From NCBI GenBank assembly GCA_016196065.1, contig JACPYL010000012.1, forward strand, positions 1-64,000: 64,000 nt of DNA, given 5' to 3'. The notes below the pieces were generated by a model that was not told the origin of the DNA, searched no databases, and saw nothing but the letters and a program-made list of their open reading frames with translations. The translations under genes were made by a program, and so were the position numbers. The DNA is from Acidobacteriota bacterium. GTDB taxonomy: Bacteria; Acidobacteriota; Terriglobia; Terriglobales; Acidobacteriaceae. This document shows positions 44,616 through 53,431 of the stretch, piece after piece. The first letter of the stretch is position 1, and each line of letters begins with the position of its first letter.

Positions 44616-46886
44616 TTACGCTTCTGCCATATGCGACCCGTGTTGAAAGTGATATTGCAGAATCTTCGCTGCCAGCGCCGGACTCACTCCCTTGCCCGGC
44701 GTGCCAATCGCGCGGACTACTTCTCCACGACACACAACTTCCGTTGCCGCCAGTCCAGCAATCTCGGCTGGAAGCACGAGATTGATTTCCAGCTGTGCGT
44801 TGGGTTGAAGAATTTCTTCCGCCTGGAACAGCAGTCCGGAGCGGCTGATATTTTCCGTAGTCCCTTGCAGCCAGCGCTGCTCGCCCAGCAAGCGATAGCG
44901 GAGCGGCAGATGCAGGTTGAACCGGCGTGCGCGGAACGGTGGAATCTTCTTTCCAGTCAAAACAGTGGCAGTGCTGCGGCTTGGCATGGTGGCCTCCTCG
45001 GGGATTGGCTCGGAGTCCAGAACTTCTCGAACTTTGTCCTTCAAAGCGGGAAGGCTGAACGGTTTTTGTAACAGGTTGATGCCGGCATCGAGCGTGCCAT
45101 TGTGACCAATCGCATTCTCGGTGTATCCCGACATGTAGAGGACCCGGATATCTGGAAGCGCAGACGAAATGGCCACCGCCAGTTCGCGCCCATTCATTCC
45201 AGGCATGACAACATCGGTTAGGACAAGATTGATCTGTCCCTTGTGCCCTTCAACAATCTGCAGAGCGGCGGCGCCATCTTCTGCTTCGAGAATCTTGTAG
45301 CCCTGCGTTTCCAGATACTGCCGCGCCAGCCGCCGCAAGTTGATTTCATCCTCGACCAGCAGAATCGTTTCCTGCCCGCGTTGGCGACGCGGAAATCCCA
45401 GCGCTTCCTGGGCCGCAACCGCATCCTCTTTTCCGTCCACGCGCGGGAAATACGTGCGGAAGGTTGTGCCGCGGTTCGGTTGGCTTTCCACAAAAATGTA
45501 CGCACCGCTCTGCTTCACAATTCCATACACCGTTGATAAACCCAGTCCCGTGCCCTTCGCGCCCTTGGTCGTGAAGAACGGTTCAAAAATGCGGGACTGC
45601 GTTTCCAGATCCATCCCCAGGCCCGTATCGCTGATCGCCAGCATCACGTAATCGCCCGCTTCAAGCGGAGCATGGGTACGCGCAAAATTTTCGTCGAGGA
45701 AAACATTCGACGTTTCGATCGTGAGCTTGCCGCCTTCCGGCATCGCGTCGCGGGCATTCACGGCCAGGTTCATGATCACCTGATCGATTTGTCCGGGATC
45801 AGCGCGCACCGCGCCAATAGTGGGCGTCGGTACCATCACCAGATCGATGTCCTCGCCGATCATGCGCGTCAGCATCTTCAGGTTTTCCGTGACCACTTCG
45901 TTCAGGTCGAGCACCTTGGGAGCCAGCATCTGCTTGCGGCTGAAGGCCAGGAGCTGCCGTGTCAAAGACGTCGCCCGCTGCGCTGCGTTGGCAATTTCCT
46001 GCGCCGGTCCGCGCAACGATAGATCCGGACCAAGCCGCTCCAGCAGAAATTCCGAATAGCCGGAAATCACCATCAACAGATTGTTGAAATCGTGCGCGAT
46101 CCCACCGGCAAGCCGGCCGATGGCTTCCATCTTCTGCGCCTGACGAAGTTGCTGTTCCAGCCCTCGCCGTTCTGTGATGTCTTCCATGAATATTTGAAAT
46201 GTCGGTCCAGTCCGGCCGTTAGGAATGACTCGCCCGGACATCCGGGCAAGAATGGTCGAACCGTCCGGCCGGGCCAGTTCGGTCGGAAGATTGTTGAATT
46301 CTTTCCCTGCGTGAAAGTAGTCTGCGGTCTGAAACCACTGCTGCGCGTCGACGTACAGTCCGCCCAGATGCCTGCCGACCACTTCATCCGCACTGGAAAA
46401 TCCCAGCATCGCGCTTAACGCCGGGTTCGCATCCAGCAGCACGCCCAGGCTGTCGCAACGGCAAATCCCGTACGGCGCATTGGTGACGAGAGAACGAAAA
46501 TTGCTCTCCGAACGCCGCAAGCTTTCCTGGGTCGCGCGCAGCGCGCCGTTGAACCAGCAGATCAGCAACGCCACGGCGAAGAACAGCACCATGTGCGCGA
46601 CCGCTTTGCGGAATTCCGGCGCATTGTGGTAACCGACAAGCGAGTAGTAGGCGCTCACGGTCAGCGCGAATGAAGTAGCAGCCAGTCCGGGCTTCCAACC
46701 TCCGTACCAGGCGCTCACCATTACGGCGACGGCGAAAACAACCAGGCGGCTTTCCGCCATGTCCGATAGAAATAGAGTCGGGATCAGCGCCAGTACGGTG
46801 CTGAGGAGCGCCACGCCGTAGCGCAGAATAGGCGCACGTGCGGGAGCGATTGCGAAAGTGCGGATGAGGGGGAGCTTCATTCGCAT
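44616..46886 (-). CDS. Hybrid histidine kinase with PAS, receiver and C-terminal PilZ domains
   Basis: 756 residues. Membrane segments (about 20-115), a PAS domain (about 127-240), a HisKA/HATPase kinase core with AIGRLAGGIAHDFNNLLMVI around the phospho-His, N-box NLAVNARDAMP and G-boxes DTGLGMD and GTGLGLSTV, then a receiver with phospho-acceptor Asp in LTDVVMPGMNG, and a last part of about 110 residues resembling PilZ (RARRFNLHLPLRYRLLGEQR, TTENISRSGLLFQ). PilZ usually binds c-di-GMP. The N-terminal RxxxR motif is present in altered form, so binding is uncertain. A second ATG six nt downstream (46880) has the better ribosome spacing. Confidence 0.88.
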   Translation of the reverse strand: MRMKLPLIRTFAIAPARAPILRYGVALLSTVLALIPTLFLSDMAESRLVVFAVAVMVSAWYGGWKPGLAATSFALTVSAYYSLVGYHNAPEFRKAVAHMVLFFAVALLICWFNGALRATQESLRRSESNFRSLVTNAPYGICRCDSLGVLLDANPALSAMLGFSSADEVVGRHLGGLYVDAQQWFQTADYFHAGKEFNNLPTELARPDGSTILARMSGRVIPNGRTGPTFQIFMEDITERRGLEQQLRQAQKMEAIGRLAGGIAHDFNNLLMVISGYSEFLLERLGPDLSLRGPAQEIANAAQRATSLTRQLLAFSRKQMLAPKVLDLNEVVTENLKMLTRMIGEDIDLVMVPTPTIGAVRADPGQIDQVIMNLAVNARDAMPEGGKLTIETSNVFLDENFARTHAPLEAGDYVMLAISDTGLGMDLETQSRIFEPFFTTKGAKGTGLGLSTVYGIVKQSGAYIFVESQPNRGTTFRTYFPRVDGKEDAVAAQEALGFPRRQRGQETILLVEDEINLRRLARQYLETQGYKILEAEDGAAALQIVEGHKGQINLVLTDVVMPGMNGRELAVAISSALPDIRVLYMSGYTENAIGHNGTLDAGINLLQKPFSLPALKDKVREVLDSEPIPEEATMPSRSTATVLTGKKIPPFRARRFNLHLPLRYRLLGEQRWLQGTTENISRSGLLFQAEEILQPNAQLEINLVLPAEIAGLAATEVVCRGEVVRAIGTPGKGVSPALAAKILQYHFQHGSHMAEA

Positions 46887-47146
46887 GACCTCATAGTATG
46901 CGGGTTCGTGTTAGAGGAGCGAGTTACGCCAGTCCAGCCCGTCTTATCATCTCGCCCAAATGCCTATTGCCCGATAGGACAGCATGGCAGGCTCGACTTA
47001 CAGAGAGGCAACTGGCGAATTGAACAGCCTATGCTGAGATGCCAAATTCAGAAAAATCAGTGGTACACGTTGTCATTCGTCGAACAAAGACTTGCAACTC
47101 CCGCCGGAAACCATGAAACTGACGGCGCAGCCCCGGTCAATCACCA

Positions 47147-47845
47147 ATGAACATCGGACTTTTCGGTGGCAGCTTCGATCCCATCCATCGTGGGCATCTC
47201 GCCCTGGCGCAGGCGGCGGCGGAACGTTTTGAGCTGCGGCAGGTACTTTTCGTGCCGGCCAACGTGCCTCCCCATAAACAGAAACAACCCGTGACCGCCT
47301 TTGTCCATCGCTATGCCATGGTGGCCCTGGCGACCGCGGACCAGAAGCACTTCGTGCCCTCAATGTTGGAAGCGCCCGCAGAATTGCGCGCCCCTGGACC
47401 AACCAAAACCTCGCTGCCCGCGCCCCCCAATTACACGATCGACACCGTGCGCCGCCTGAAACAAACGCTCAAGAAAGCTGACCGCCTCTTCCTGCTGATT
47501 GGTATCGACGCGTTCCGTGACATCGCGAAATGGTATGAAGCAAGAGCCCTGCTCGCGGAGTGTGACTTCGTGGTGGCGAGCCGTCCAGGATTCTCCTTGC
47601 GCGATGTAGCGGAATCCTTGCCTGAAAGCGTACGCCCTCCCGCCGCCGTAACCAAGCCATTTCAAAAGCAAGCCGCCAGCGGAGACCTGGTCCTGCCCGG
47701 CGTCACTCTTCACTTACTCGAAGGTGTGCAGCAAAATGTCTCCGCCACGATGATTCGTGCAGCCGCTGCCCAGGGCAAGCCTCTCGGAAGATGGCTCGAC
47801 CCCCGCGTAGCCGACTACGTCCGCAAGACCGGACTCTATCGCTAA
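47147..47845 (+). CDS. nadD: Nicotinate-nucleotide adenylyltransferase
   Basis: 232 residues. Motifs GLFGGSFDPIHRGHLALAQ with the nucleotidyltransferase HxGH, VPANVPPHKQ and the C-terminal VSATMIRAAAAQGKPLGRWL. It makes nicotinic acid adenine dinucleotide for NAD synthesis. The neighbours rsfS and rlmH form the conserved nadD-rsfS-rlmH cluster. Confidence 0.96.
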   Translation: MNIGLFGGSFDPIHRGHLALAQAAAERFELRQVLFVPANVPPHKQKQPVTAFVHRYAMVALATADQKHFVPSMLEAPAELRAPGPTKTSLPAPPNYTIDTVRRLKQTLKKADRLFLLIGIDAFRDIAKWYEARALLAECDFVVASRPGFSLRDVAESLPESVRPPAAVTKPFQKQAASGDLVLPGVTLHLLEGVQQNVSATMIRAAAAQGKPLGRWLDPRVADYVRKTGLYR

Positions 47846-47846
47846 G

Positions 47847-47945
47847 GTCAGAGTTAAGAGGTGAGGTTGCAGAGGTGCTGGGGCCACGAGCTCCCAGCGT
47901 CCTGGTCGCTCGAAGCCCGCAGCTCGCCGCCCGAAGCCCCTTCCC
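47847..47945. repeat. Family A and D words between nadD and rsfS
   Basis: GGTCAGAGTTAAGAGGTGAG at 47847-47867 (family A) is followed by a second word, GAAGCCCGCAGCTCGCCGCC at about 47912-47932 (family D). Confidence 0.6.
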
Positions 47946-47949
47946 ACGG

Positions 47950-47955
47950 TACAAT
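47950..47955 (+). promoter_or_regulatory. -10 box of rsfS
   Basis: TACAAT, 14 nt before the ATG, without a Shine-Dalgarno between. Confidence 0.35.
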
Positions 47956-47969
47956 CAATCTATCTACCT

Positions 47970-48395
47970 ATGAAGAAAGAGACCGTTCTCAAACGCCAGG
48001 TCCACGAAGCCATTCTCGCTTGCCAGGATAAGAAAGCCGAACAAGTCAGCATCCTCGAGTTGGAAAAAGATTCCGGAGCGTTCACCGACTATTTCGTAGT
48101 CTGCAGCGGGACCAATCCCCGGCAGGTGCAGGCAATCGCCGATGCCGTCGACGAGCGCCTCGAAGGCCTCGGCATCCGTACCGCGCATAAAGAAGGCTAC
48201 AAGCAGGCGGAGTGGGTGCTGCTCGACTATGTCGATTTCGTCGTCCACATTTTCACCGAGAACGCCCGCCAGTACTACGATCTGGAACGCCTGTGGAAGT
48301 CGGCCACCAAGCTGGAGCCATCGCAGTTGCTCCCCAAGCGCCGCGCCGCCGCCAAGCCATCGACGACCACGGCGGGCAAGAAGAAACGAGCCTAG
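47970..48395 (+). CDS. rsfS: Ribosomal silencing factor RsfS
   Basis: 141 residues. The fold is typical: KKAEQVSILELEKDSGAFTD, DYFVVCSGTNPRQVQAIADA, EWVLLDYVDFVVHIFTENAR and QYYDLERLW. It binds uL14 on the large subunit to block joining. A basic C-tail (AAAKPSTTTAGKKKRA) is an extension. The next gene starts two nt after its stop. Confidence 0.95.
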   Translation: MKKETVLKRQVHEAILACQDKKAEQVSILELEKDSGAFTDYFVVCSGTNPRQVQAIADAVDERLEGLGIRTAHKEGYKQAEWVLLDYVDFVVHIFTENARQYYDLERLWKSATKLEPSQLLPKRRAAAKPSTTTAGKKKRA

Positions 48396-48396
48396 A

Positions 48397-49242
48397 TTGC
48401 CTCCTTCCAATTCACCTTCGCCCTCACCGTCGTGGGGATCGTCCTACCGGTTGATCGCGGCGGAGAAGTGGAAAGCGAAGTCGGCGGTAATGGGCAGCGC
48501 CGTCACCGAAGCGATAGTCAACTACGCCGCGCCCCAACCCGGCATGAAGATTCTCGATCTCGCCAGCGGCACCGGCGAGCCCGGCATCAGCCTGGCGCAA
48601 CGAGTGGGCCCGGACGGGTCGGTAACCGCCGTCGACTTGAGCGCCGAACTTCTGGAGTTGGCCGCGCAGAGAGCGCAGAACAAGAACCTGCAAAACTTCT
48701 CTACCCAACAAGCCGACGCCCACAACTTGCCCTTCCCGGACAAGAGTTTCGATCTGGCGACCTGCCGCTTTGCCGTGATGTTTTTTGGCGACGTCAAACA
48801 AGCCCTCGCTGAACTACAGCGCGTGCTTAAGCCGGGTGCCCGTGCCTGCTTTGTCGTCTGGGGATCGTTCGAACAGCCCTACTGGCAGACGACGATGAAG
48901 ATTGTGCACCGACACGTTGGGGGAGAATTGCTGCAGCCAGGTAGCGGCGACCCCTTTCGATTCTCGGCGACAAACTCGCTTTCGGAAACTCTGCGTTCGG
49001 CAGGATTCAAGGCTGTGGAAGAATCCGAGCAGAATGTCCCTTGGACCTGGCGCGGCAGCGCTGAGGAAGTCTTTGAATACGCGAGCGCCGTGGCCACCCC
49101 TTTCCGCACCATGCTCGACCGGGTTCCTGAAAAAGCGTGGGCGCGAATTTTGCCGGAAGCCCATAAGGCCATCAATCAATACCGCGTCGGAGACGAAATT
49201 CAGTTCGGAGCCAGAGTGATCTTTGCGTCCGGCAAAGCCTGA
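48397..49242 (+). CDS. SAM-dependent methyltransferase (UbiE/Methyltransf_11 type)
   Basis: About 281 residues. SAM-binding motif ILDLASGTGEPGISLAQRVG, then VTAVDLSAELLELAAQRA, ADAHNLPFPDKSFDLATCRF and LQRVLKPGARACFVVWGSFE. Substrate unknown. The frame is open far upstream, overlapping rsfS, but the TTG two nt after the rsfS stop (48397) is the natural start; an ATG at 48490 is an alternative. It interrupts the usual nadD-rsfS-rlmH order. Confidence 0.85.
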   Translation: MPPSNSPSPSPSWGSSYRLIAAEKWKAKSAVMGSAVTEAIVNYAAPQPGMKILDLASGTGEPGISLAQRVGPDGSVTAVDLSAELLELAAQRAQNKNLQNFSTQQADAHNLPFPDKSFDLATCRFAVMFFGDVKQALAELQRVLKPGARACFVVWGSFEQPYWQTTMKIVHRHVGGELLQPGSGDPFRFSATNSLSETLRSAGFKAVEESEQNVPWTWRGSAEEVFEYASAVATPFRTMLDRVPEKAWARILPEAHKAINQYRVGDEIQFGARVIFASGKA

Positions 49243-49250
49243 CAGCGAAT

Positions 49251-49357
49251 AAGCAATCGTCGAAGGACGAACGACGTTTTCAGGCATACAGGTCTCAGGT
49301 GCTAGGTCTTAGGCTCCAGGTTTTCCTGAGACCTAACACCTAAGGCCTGACACCTGC
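49251..49357. repeat. Family E word and family B palindrome
   Basis: GTCGAAGGACGAACGACG (49259-49276, family E), then a family B inverted pair: arms at about 49289-49320 and 49324-49356 around a TTTT loop. This lies 41 bp before rlmH. Confidence 0.75.
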
Positions 49358-49397
49358 TTCTTTGAGTTCATGATTCAATATCGCTGCAGCAAACAGA

Positions 49398-49838
49398 ATG
49401 AAATTAAAGATCGCATGGATCGGCAAAACCAAGGAGCCCGCCCTCCAGACTCTCACCGACCTGTACCTGAAGCGCATCGCGCACTATGCCGAATCCGCGG
49501 GCGTTGTGGCTAAAGACGAGGCCGCTATCCTGTCTCTTGCGCGCGGCGATCGTCAAAAAGAACGTCATAAGCTGATCCTGCTCGATTCGCGCGGCAAGCA
49601 GCTTTCCTCCGAGGAATTATCCGGGTTTCTGGACCGCGAACAAATCCAAGCCATCCCGTTGCTCTTCGCCATCGGAGGAGCGGACGGCTTCAGCCCAGAA
49701 GCCCGAACCCAGGCCGCTTTCACACTATCGCTAGGCAAGATGACCCTTCCCCACGAATTGGCACGTGTCGTTCTTCTGGAACAGCTTTATCGCGCCTTCA
49801 CCATCCTGAAAAATCATCCCTATCACCTCGGACATTAA
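49398..49838 (+). CDS. rlmH: 23S rRNA (pseudouridine1915-N3)-methyltransferase RlmH
   Basis: 146 residues with the SPOUT knot: LFAIGGADGFSPEARTQA, LSLGKMTLPHELARVVLLEQ and the C-terminal LYRAFTILKNHPYHLGH. It methylates 23S helix 69, and its gene commonly clusters with rsfS. Confidence 0.96.
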   Translation: MKLKIAWIGKTKEPALQTLTDLYLKRIAHYAESAGVVAKDEAAILSLARGDRQKERHKLILLDSRGKQLSSEELSGFLDREQIQAIPLLFAIGGADGFSPEARTQAAFTLSLGKMTLPHELARVVLLEQLYRAFTILKNHPYHLGH

Positions 49839-49997
49839 CTACTCAGTAATCAGTCATCGCCCATCCGTCCGATTCCACGCAGCTAACAATCCTGGACCGT
49901 ATGCACCTCTGGCAGGTTTCACTTCCGGGGAAGATGGCTTACAGTAGGTTTCGTCAGGCAAGCACAGTCCTGAATACTGGTAAGAAGGCCCTCCCCA

Positions 49998-50162
49998 ATG
50001 AAAAACCCTTACGACGTACTGCGCGCAAAAGAACAGGAACTGGTGCGGGTCCGCAAAGAAATGGAAGCGCTCCGCATCGCAGCCCGGCTCCTCGGCGCCG
50101 AAGATCCGGCTGCCAACGATGAGCAGCAGATCAAAATGCGTCACGTAGTCGAAATGCCCTAA
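49998..50162 (+). CDS. Small coiled-coil protein of 54 residues
   Basis: Reads MKNPYDVLRAKEQELVRVRK then EMEALRIAARLLGAEDPAAN and DEQQIKMRHVVEMP. Residues 5-34 form a charged heptad-like helix. AAGAAGG before the ATG and a strong terminator 33 nt after the stop support a genuine gene. Short proteins that begin MKNPY and continue with such a helix are, as far as I recall, common in Acidobacteriota; function unknown. Confidence 0.65.
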   Translation: MKNPYDVLRAKEQELVRVRKEMEALRIAARLLGAEDPAANDEQQIKMRHVVEMP

Positions 50163-50194
50163 TAGATTTCGATTGTCTTCCCCGTCTCACCGGA

Positions 50195-50228
50195 GGCGGA
50201 TGGCCCCAAAAAGCCATCCGCCTTTTTT
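50195..50228 (+). terminator. Rho-independent terminator
   Basis: GGCGGATGGC / GCCATCCGCC with an 8-nt loop, followed by TTTTTT. Ends the small coiled-coil gene. Confidence 0.9.
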
Positions 50229-50342
50229 CGTCGGACTCAAGATTGATTTCCCGCGTGTGCATCTCCTGCTTGTCCCTTCGTGGTAAAAGCTTCTGCCTCA
50301 GACACTTGCCCGCAGGGTGTGGCGCAGACTCCCTCATCCGCG

Positions 50343-50348
50343 TAGAAT
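50343..50348 (+). promoter_or_regulatory. -10 box of the adenosyltransferase gene
   Basis: TAGAAT, 15 nt before the ATG, with no Shine-Dalgarno in between. Confidence 0.35.
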
Positions 50349-50363
50349 TGCGAATTCGGTCCT

Positions 50364-50900
50364 ATGTCAGACATCCGCCGCGGTCTCATCATTGTGAATA
50401 CCGGACCCGGCAAAGGAAAAACCACCGCTGCCATGGGGACCGCGTTACGTGCCGTCGGCCAGGGAATGCGCGTTCTGATGCTGCAATTCCTTAAGGGCTC
50501 ATGGCATTACGGAGAACTTGACGCCGTGAAAGCGTTCGGCGATAAGTTCCTGCTGAAGCAAATGGGCCGGGGCTTCGTAAAAGTAGGCGCGGAAAAGCCG
50601 GATCCCGAAGATGTACGCATGGTGGAAACAGCCTGGGCCGAAGCTGATCAGGCCATCCAATCCGGCGAGTGGGATTTGGTGGTGCTCGACGAAATCAATT
50701 ACGCCATCAGCTATGGCATGCTGGACCCGGCAAAAGTAGTCGAGTCATTAAAAAAGAAGCCGGAGATGGTTCACGTAATCCTGACCGGAAGGAATGCCCA
50801 TCCGACCATCGTCGAGATTGCCGACACCGTAACCGAAATGCGCCAAGTCAAACACGCCTACGAAAAAGGCGTGATGGCGCAACGGGGAATCGAATACTAG
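50364..50900 (+). CDS. cobO: Corrinoid adenosyltransferase (CobA/CobO/BtuR type)
   Basis: 178 residues. P-loop GPGKGKTTAAMGTALRAVG, FLKGSWHYGELDA, VVLDEINYAISYGM, VHVILTGRNAHPTIVEIADT and the C-terminal YEKGVMAQRGIEY. It adds adenosine to cobalamin precursors. No other cobalamin gene and no B12 riboswitch were seen nearby, so it may serve salvage. Confidence 0.95.
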   Translation: MSDIRRGLIIVNTGPGKGKTTAAMGTALRAVGQGMRVLMLQFLKGSWHYGELDAVKAFGDKFLLKQMGRGFVKVGAEKPDPEDVRMVETAWAEADQAIQSGEWDLVVLDEINYAISYGMLDPAKVVESLKKKPEMVHVILTGRNAHPTIVEIADTVTEMRQVKHAYEKGVMAQRGIEY

Positions 50901-50904
50901 TTCC

Positions 50905-50972
50905 GTTTTCCAGTTCTGAGGCAAGGTGTTGGGGTGACTGAGACTGAGAACCAGCAACTGAGAACTGTTTCC
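50905..50972. repeat. Family G words
   Basis: CCAGTTCTGAGG and CAACTGAGAACTG words with partial inverse symmetry, in the short gap between cobO and accD. Confidence 0.5.
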
Positions 50973-50973
50973 A

Positions 50974-51822
50974 ATGACTTGGTTCAAACGCCAATCCGGT
51001 GAGCTCGACACTTCGGGCGAGAAAAAAGTCCGCACCGAAGGACTGTGGGTTAAGTGCGACGAGTGCCGCCAGATCATCTGGAAGAAAGATCTCGAAGAAA
51101 ACCTGAACGTCTGCCCGAAATGCGATAAGCATTTCCGCATCGACGCCCGTACCCGCCTCGCCCAGCTCCTCGACGATGATCAATACGAAGTCTTCGACAG
51201 CGACCTGGTCTCCACCGACCCCTTGAAGTTCGTCGACCTGAAAGCCTATTCCTCGCGCCTGAAGCAGGCGAAGAAGGACACCGGGCTCAAGGACGCCATC
51301 ATCAACGCCCATGGCAAGCTGAATGGACGGCCGGTGATCATCAGTGCGATGGAATACGCCTTCATCGGCGGCAGCATGGGAGCGGTCGTCGGCGAAGCAA
51401 TCACGCGGGCCGTCGAAAAAGCTACCGCGACGAAAACTCCGATCATCATCATCTCCGCTTCCGGCGGTGCCCGCATGATGGAAGGCGCAGTCAGCCTGAT
51501 GCAGCTCGCCAAGATTTCCGCCGCGCTCGCCCGACTGGACACAGCGCGCGTCCCCTACATTTCCGTTCTCACCGACCCGACCACTGGCGGCACCACCGCC
51601 TCATTTGCCATGCTCGGCGACCTGAACGTGGCCGAACCCGGTGCGCTTATCGGCTTTGCGGGACCGCGCGTCATCGAGCAGACCATCCGCCAAAAGCTGC
51701 CGCAGGGATTTCAGCGCTCCGAATTTCTCCTCGAGCACGGCATGCTTGACGCCGTGATCCACCGTAAAAACATGAAGGCCTACATCGGACGGGCATTGGA
51801 TTTCATGGCGCAAGCAGCGTAG
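50974..51822 (+). CDS. accD: Acetyl-CoA carboxylase carboxyltransferase subunit beta
   Basis: 282 residues. N-terminal zinc ribbon with KCDECRQIIWKKDL and VCPKCD, then the crotonase-like core: ISASGGARMMEGAVSLMQLA, TDPTTGGTTASFAMLGDL and IGFAGPRVIEQTIRQKLP. It works with AccA, BirA and biotin carboxylase to make malonyl-CoA. accD-folC is a frequent order in bacteria. Confidence 0.97.
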   Translation: MTWFKRQSGELDTSGEKKVRTEGLWVKCDECRQIIWKKDLEENLNVCPKCDKHFRIDARTRLAQLLDDDQYEVFDSDLVSTDPLKFVDLKAYSSRLKQAKKDTGLKDAIINAHGKLNGRPVIISAMEYAFIGGSMGAVVGEAITRAVEKATATKTPIIIISASGGARMMEGAVSLMQLAKISAALARLDTARVPYISVLTDPTTGGTTASFAMLGDLNVAEPGALIGFAGPRVIEQTIRQKLPQGFQRSEFLLEHGMLDAVIHRKNMKAYIGRALDFMAQAA

Positions 51823-51825
51823 CCA

Positions 51826-52026
51826 GTCGTTGGTCGATCGCCGTTCGTCCTTCGCAAACCCGGTCTCGGCAAGATCCTGCCGCTCTGCTTAATTCTCCTG
51901 CATAGCCCTTTGACCCTGTCAGGACACCTTTGGATGCGAGCGTGTCGAAGCCGCCACCCAGAGTTGATACCCTTTATCATTAGGCCTTTGACCTTGCGAA
52001 CGGCCAACGGCGAGCGACCCACGACT
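51826..52026. repeat. Family E words before folC
   Basis: GTCGTTGGTCGATCGCCGTT at 51827-51846, and CGAACGGCCAACGGCGAGCG at 51997-52016. The frame is open through the latter, but repeat origin argues against a start upstream of 52027. Confidence 0.5.
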
Positions 52027-53400
52027 GTGTCTTACGAAACCGCCATCGCGCAGATGTACGCGTTGGGCCACGAACTGGCCACGACGCCGTCGCACAAGTT
52101 CGACCTGGCGCACGTGCGTGTGTTGCTCGGAGCGCTCGGTCATCCGGAAAAGAAGCTCACATCCGTTCTGATCGCCGGCACCAACGGCAAAGGATCAACT
52201 TCCGCGACTCTGGCCGCGATCCTGCAAGCCTCAGGGCTGAAGACAGGCCTCTACACTTCTCCCCATCTCGTGCGGATCAACGAACGCATTCAACTCGATG
52301 GCTCGCCCATTCCGGACGACGATTTTGCGATGCTCCACGATGTCGTCGGCCGCACCGCCGAGCGGCTGGTCAGCGAAGGCGACTTGCCCTGGCATCCCAG
52401 CTTTTTCGAGATGCTGACGGCAATGGCATTCGAATATTTCTCCCGCACCAGGCCCGACATCGTCGTCCTCGAAGTCGGCATGGGCGGGCGTCTCGACGCG
52501 ACTAACGTAGTTGAGCCGAAGCTGAGCATCATCACGGATATCGCGCTCGATCACCAGCAGTACCTGGGCGGCACCGTCCGCGAGATCGCCCGCGAAAAGG
52601 CCGGCATCATCCGGCCCGGCAGCGTAGTCGTGACGCTGCCCCAGATGCCGGAAGCGAACGACGTCATCGGCAACGCGATCCTCGATCAGGGCGCGCGCGC
52701 AATCAGCGCCGTCCAGTACGTACCGCCAGTTTCACCCGGCAGTTCGGAATTCTGGGCGAAGGCCAACAACGATCCCGCCGACAAACAATCCGGAACCCCT
52801 CGCTCGCGTTACCCGCTCCAGGTCATGGGACAACAGATTCTGGTGGAGTCGCCGCTGCTCGGGCGTCACCAGCTTCGCAACATTGCTCTGGCCGTGGCTT
52901 CTGCGGAGGAACTTCACAACCAGGGATTCGCACAAATCACGCCGCGTTCCATCGAACAGGGCATTCGCGACACGCGCTGGCCCGGACGCTTTCAGGTTGT
53001 CCCTGCCGCCGCCGGCTCGCCCGAGATTGTCCTCGATGTGGCCCACAATCCCGCCGGGGCATGGGCCTTGCGGTCGACGTTATCGGCTGCCTATGAAGAT
53101 CGAAAAGTCACGCTGGTCTTTGGCGTGATGCGCGACAAAGCAATCTCGGAAGTCGCGGAGATTCTCTTCCCGATCGCCGACCACGTGATCCTGACCCAGG
53201 CCAACAACCCGCGCTCTGCAACCTCGGCAGAGATCCGGCAAGCCGCATCGCGTGTCGAAACCGACATTGATGAAGCGCTAGATGTACCCTCCGCACTGGC
53301 GAAAGCTCGCCAGATTGCAGGACCCGGGGGCCTGGTTGTGGTAACCGGTTCGATTTACATTGTCGGAGAAATGATGCGTACGCTGAAGCTGCGCATCTAA
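52027..53400 (+). CDS. folC: Dihydrofolate / folylpolyglutamate synthase
   Basis: 457 residues. P-loop IAGTNGKGSTSATLAAILQ, TSPHLVRINERIQLDG, LEVGMGGRLDATNVV, SIITDIALDHQQYLGGTVRE with the Asp-His pair, and a C-terminal ligase domain with LDVAHNPAGAWALRSTL. It adds dihydropteroate or glutamates in the folate pathway. The GTG at 52027 is used because the preceding sequence is repeat-derived and the family begins near SYETAIAQMYALG; the frame is open back to 51910. Confidence 0.95.
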   Translation: MSYETAIAQMYALGHELATTPSHKFDLAHVRVLLGALGHPEKKLTSVLIAGTNGKGSTSATLAAILQASGLKTGLYTSPHLVRINERIQLDGSPIPDDDFAMLHDVVGRTAERLVSEGDLPWHPSFFEMLTAMAFEYFSRTRPDIVVLEVGMGGRLDATNVVEPKLSIITDIALDHQQYLGGTVREIAREKAGIIRPGSVVVTLPQMPEANDVIGNAILDQGARAISAVQYVPPVSPGSSEFWAKANNDPADKQSGTPRSRYPLQVMGQQILVESPLLGRHQLRNIALAVASAEELHNQGFAQITPRSIEQGIRDTRWPGRFQVVPAAAGSPEIVLDVAHNPAGAWALRSTLSAAYEDRKVTLVFGVMRDKAISEVAEILFPIADHVILTQANNPRSATSAEIRQAASRVETDIDEALDVPSALAKARQIAGPGGLVVVTGSIYIVGEMMRTLKLRI

Positions 53401-53431
53401 ATTAGAAGCGCAAAGTTAAGGGACGAGCGTT

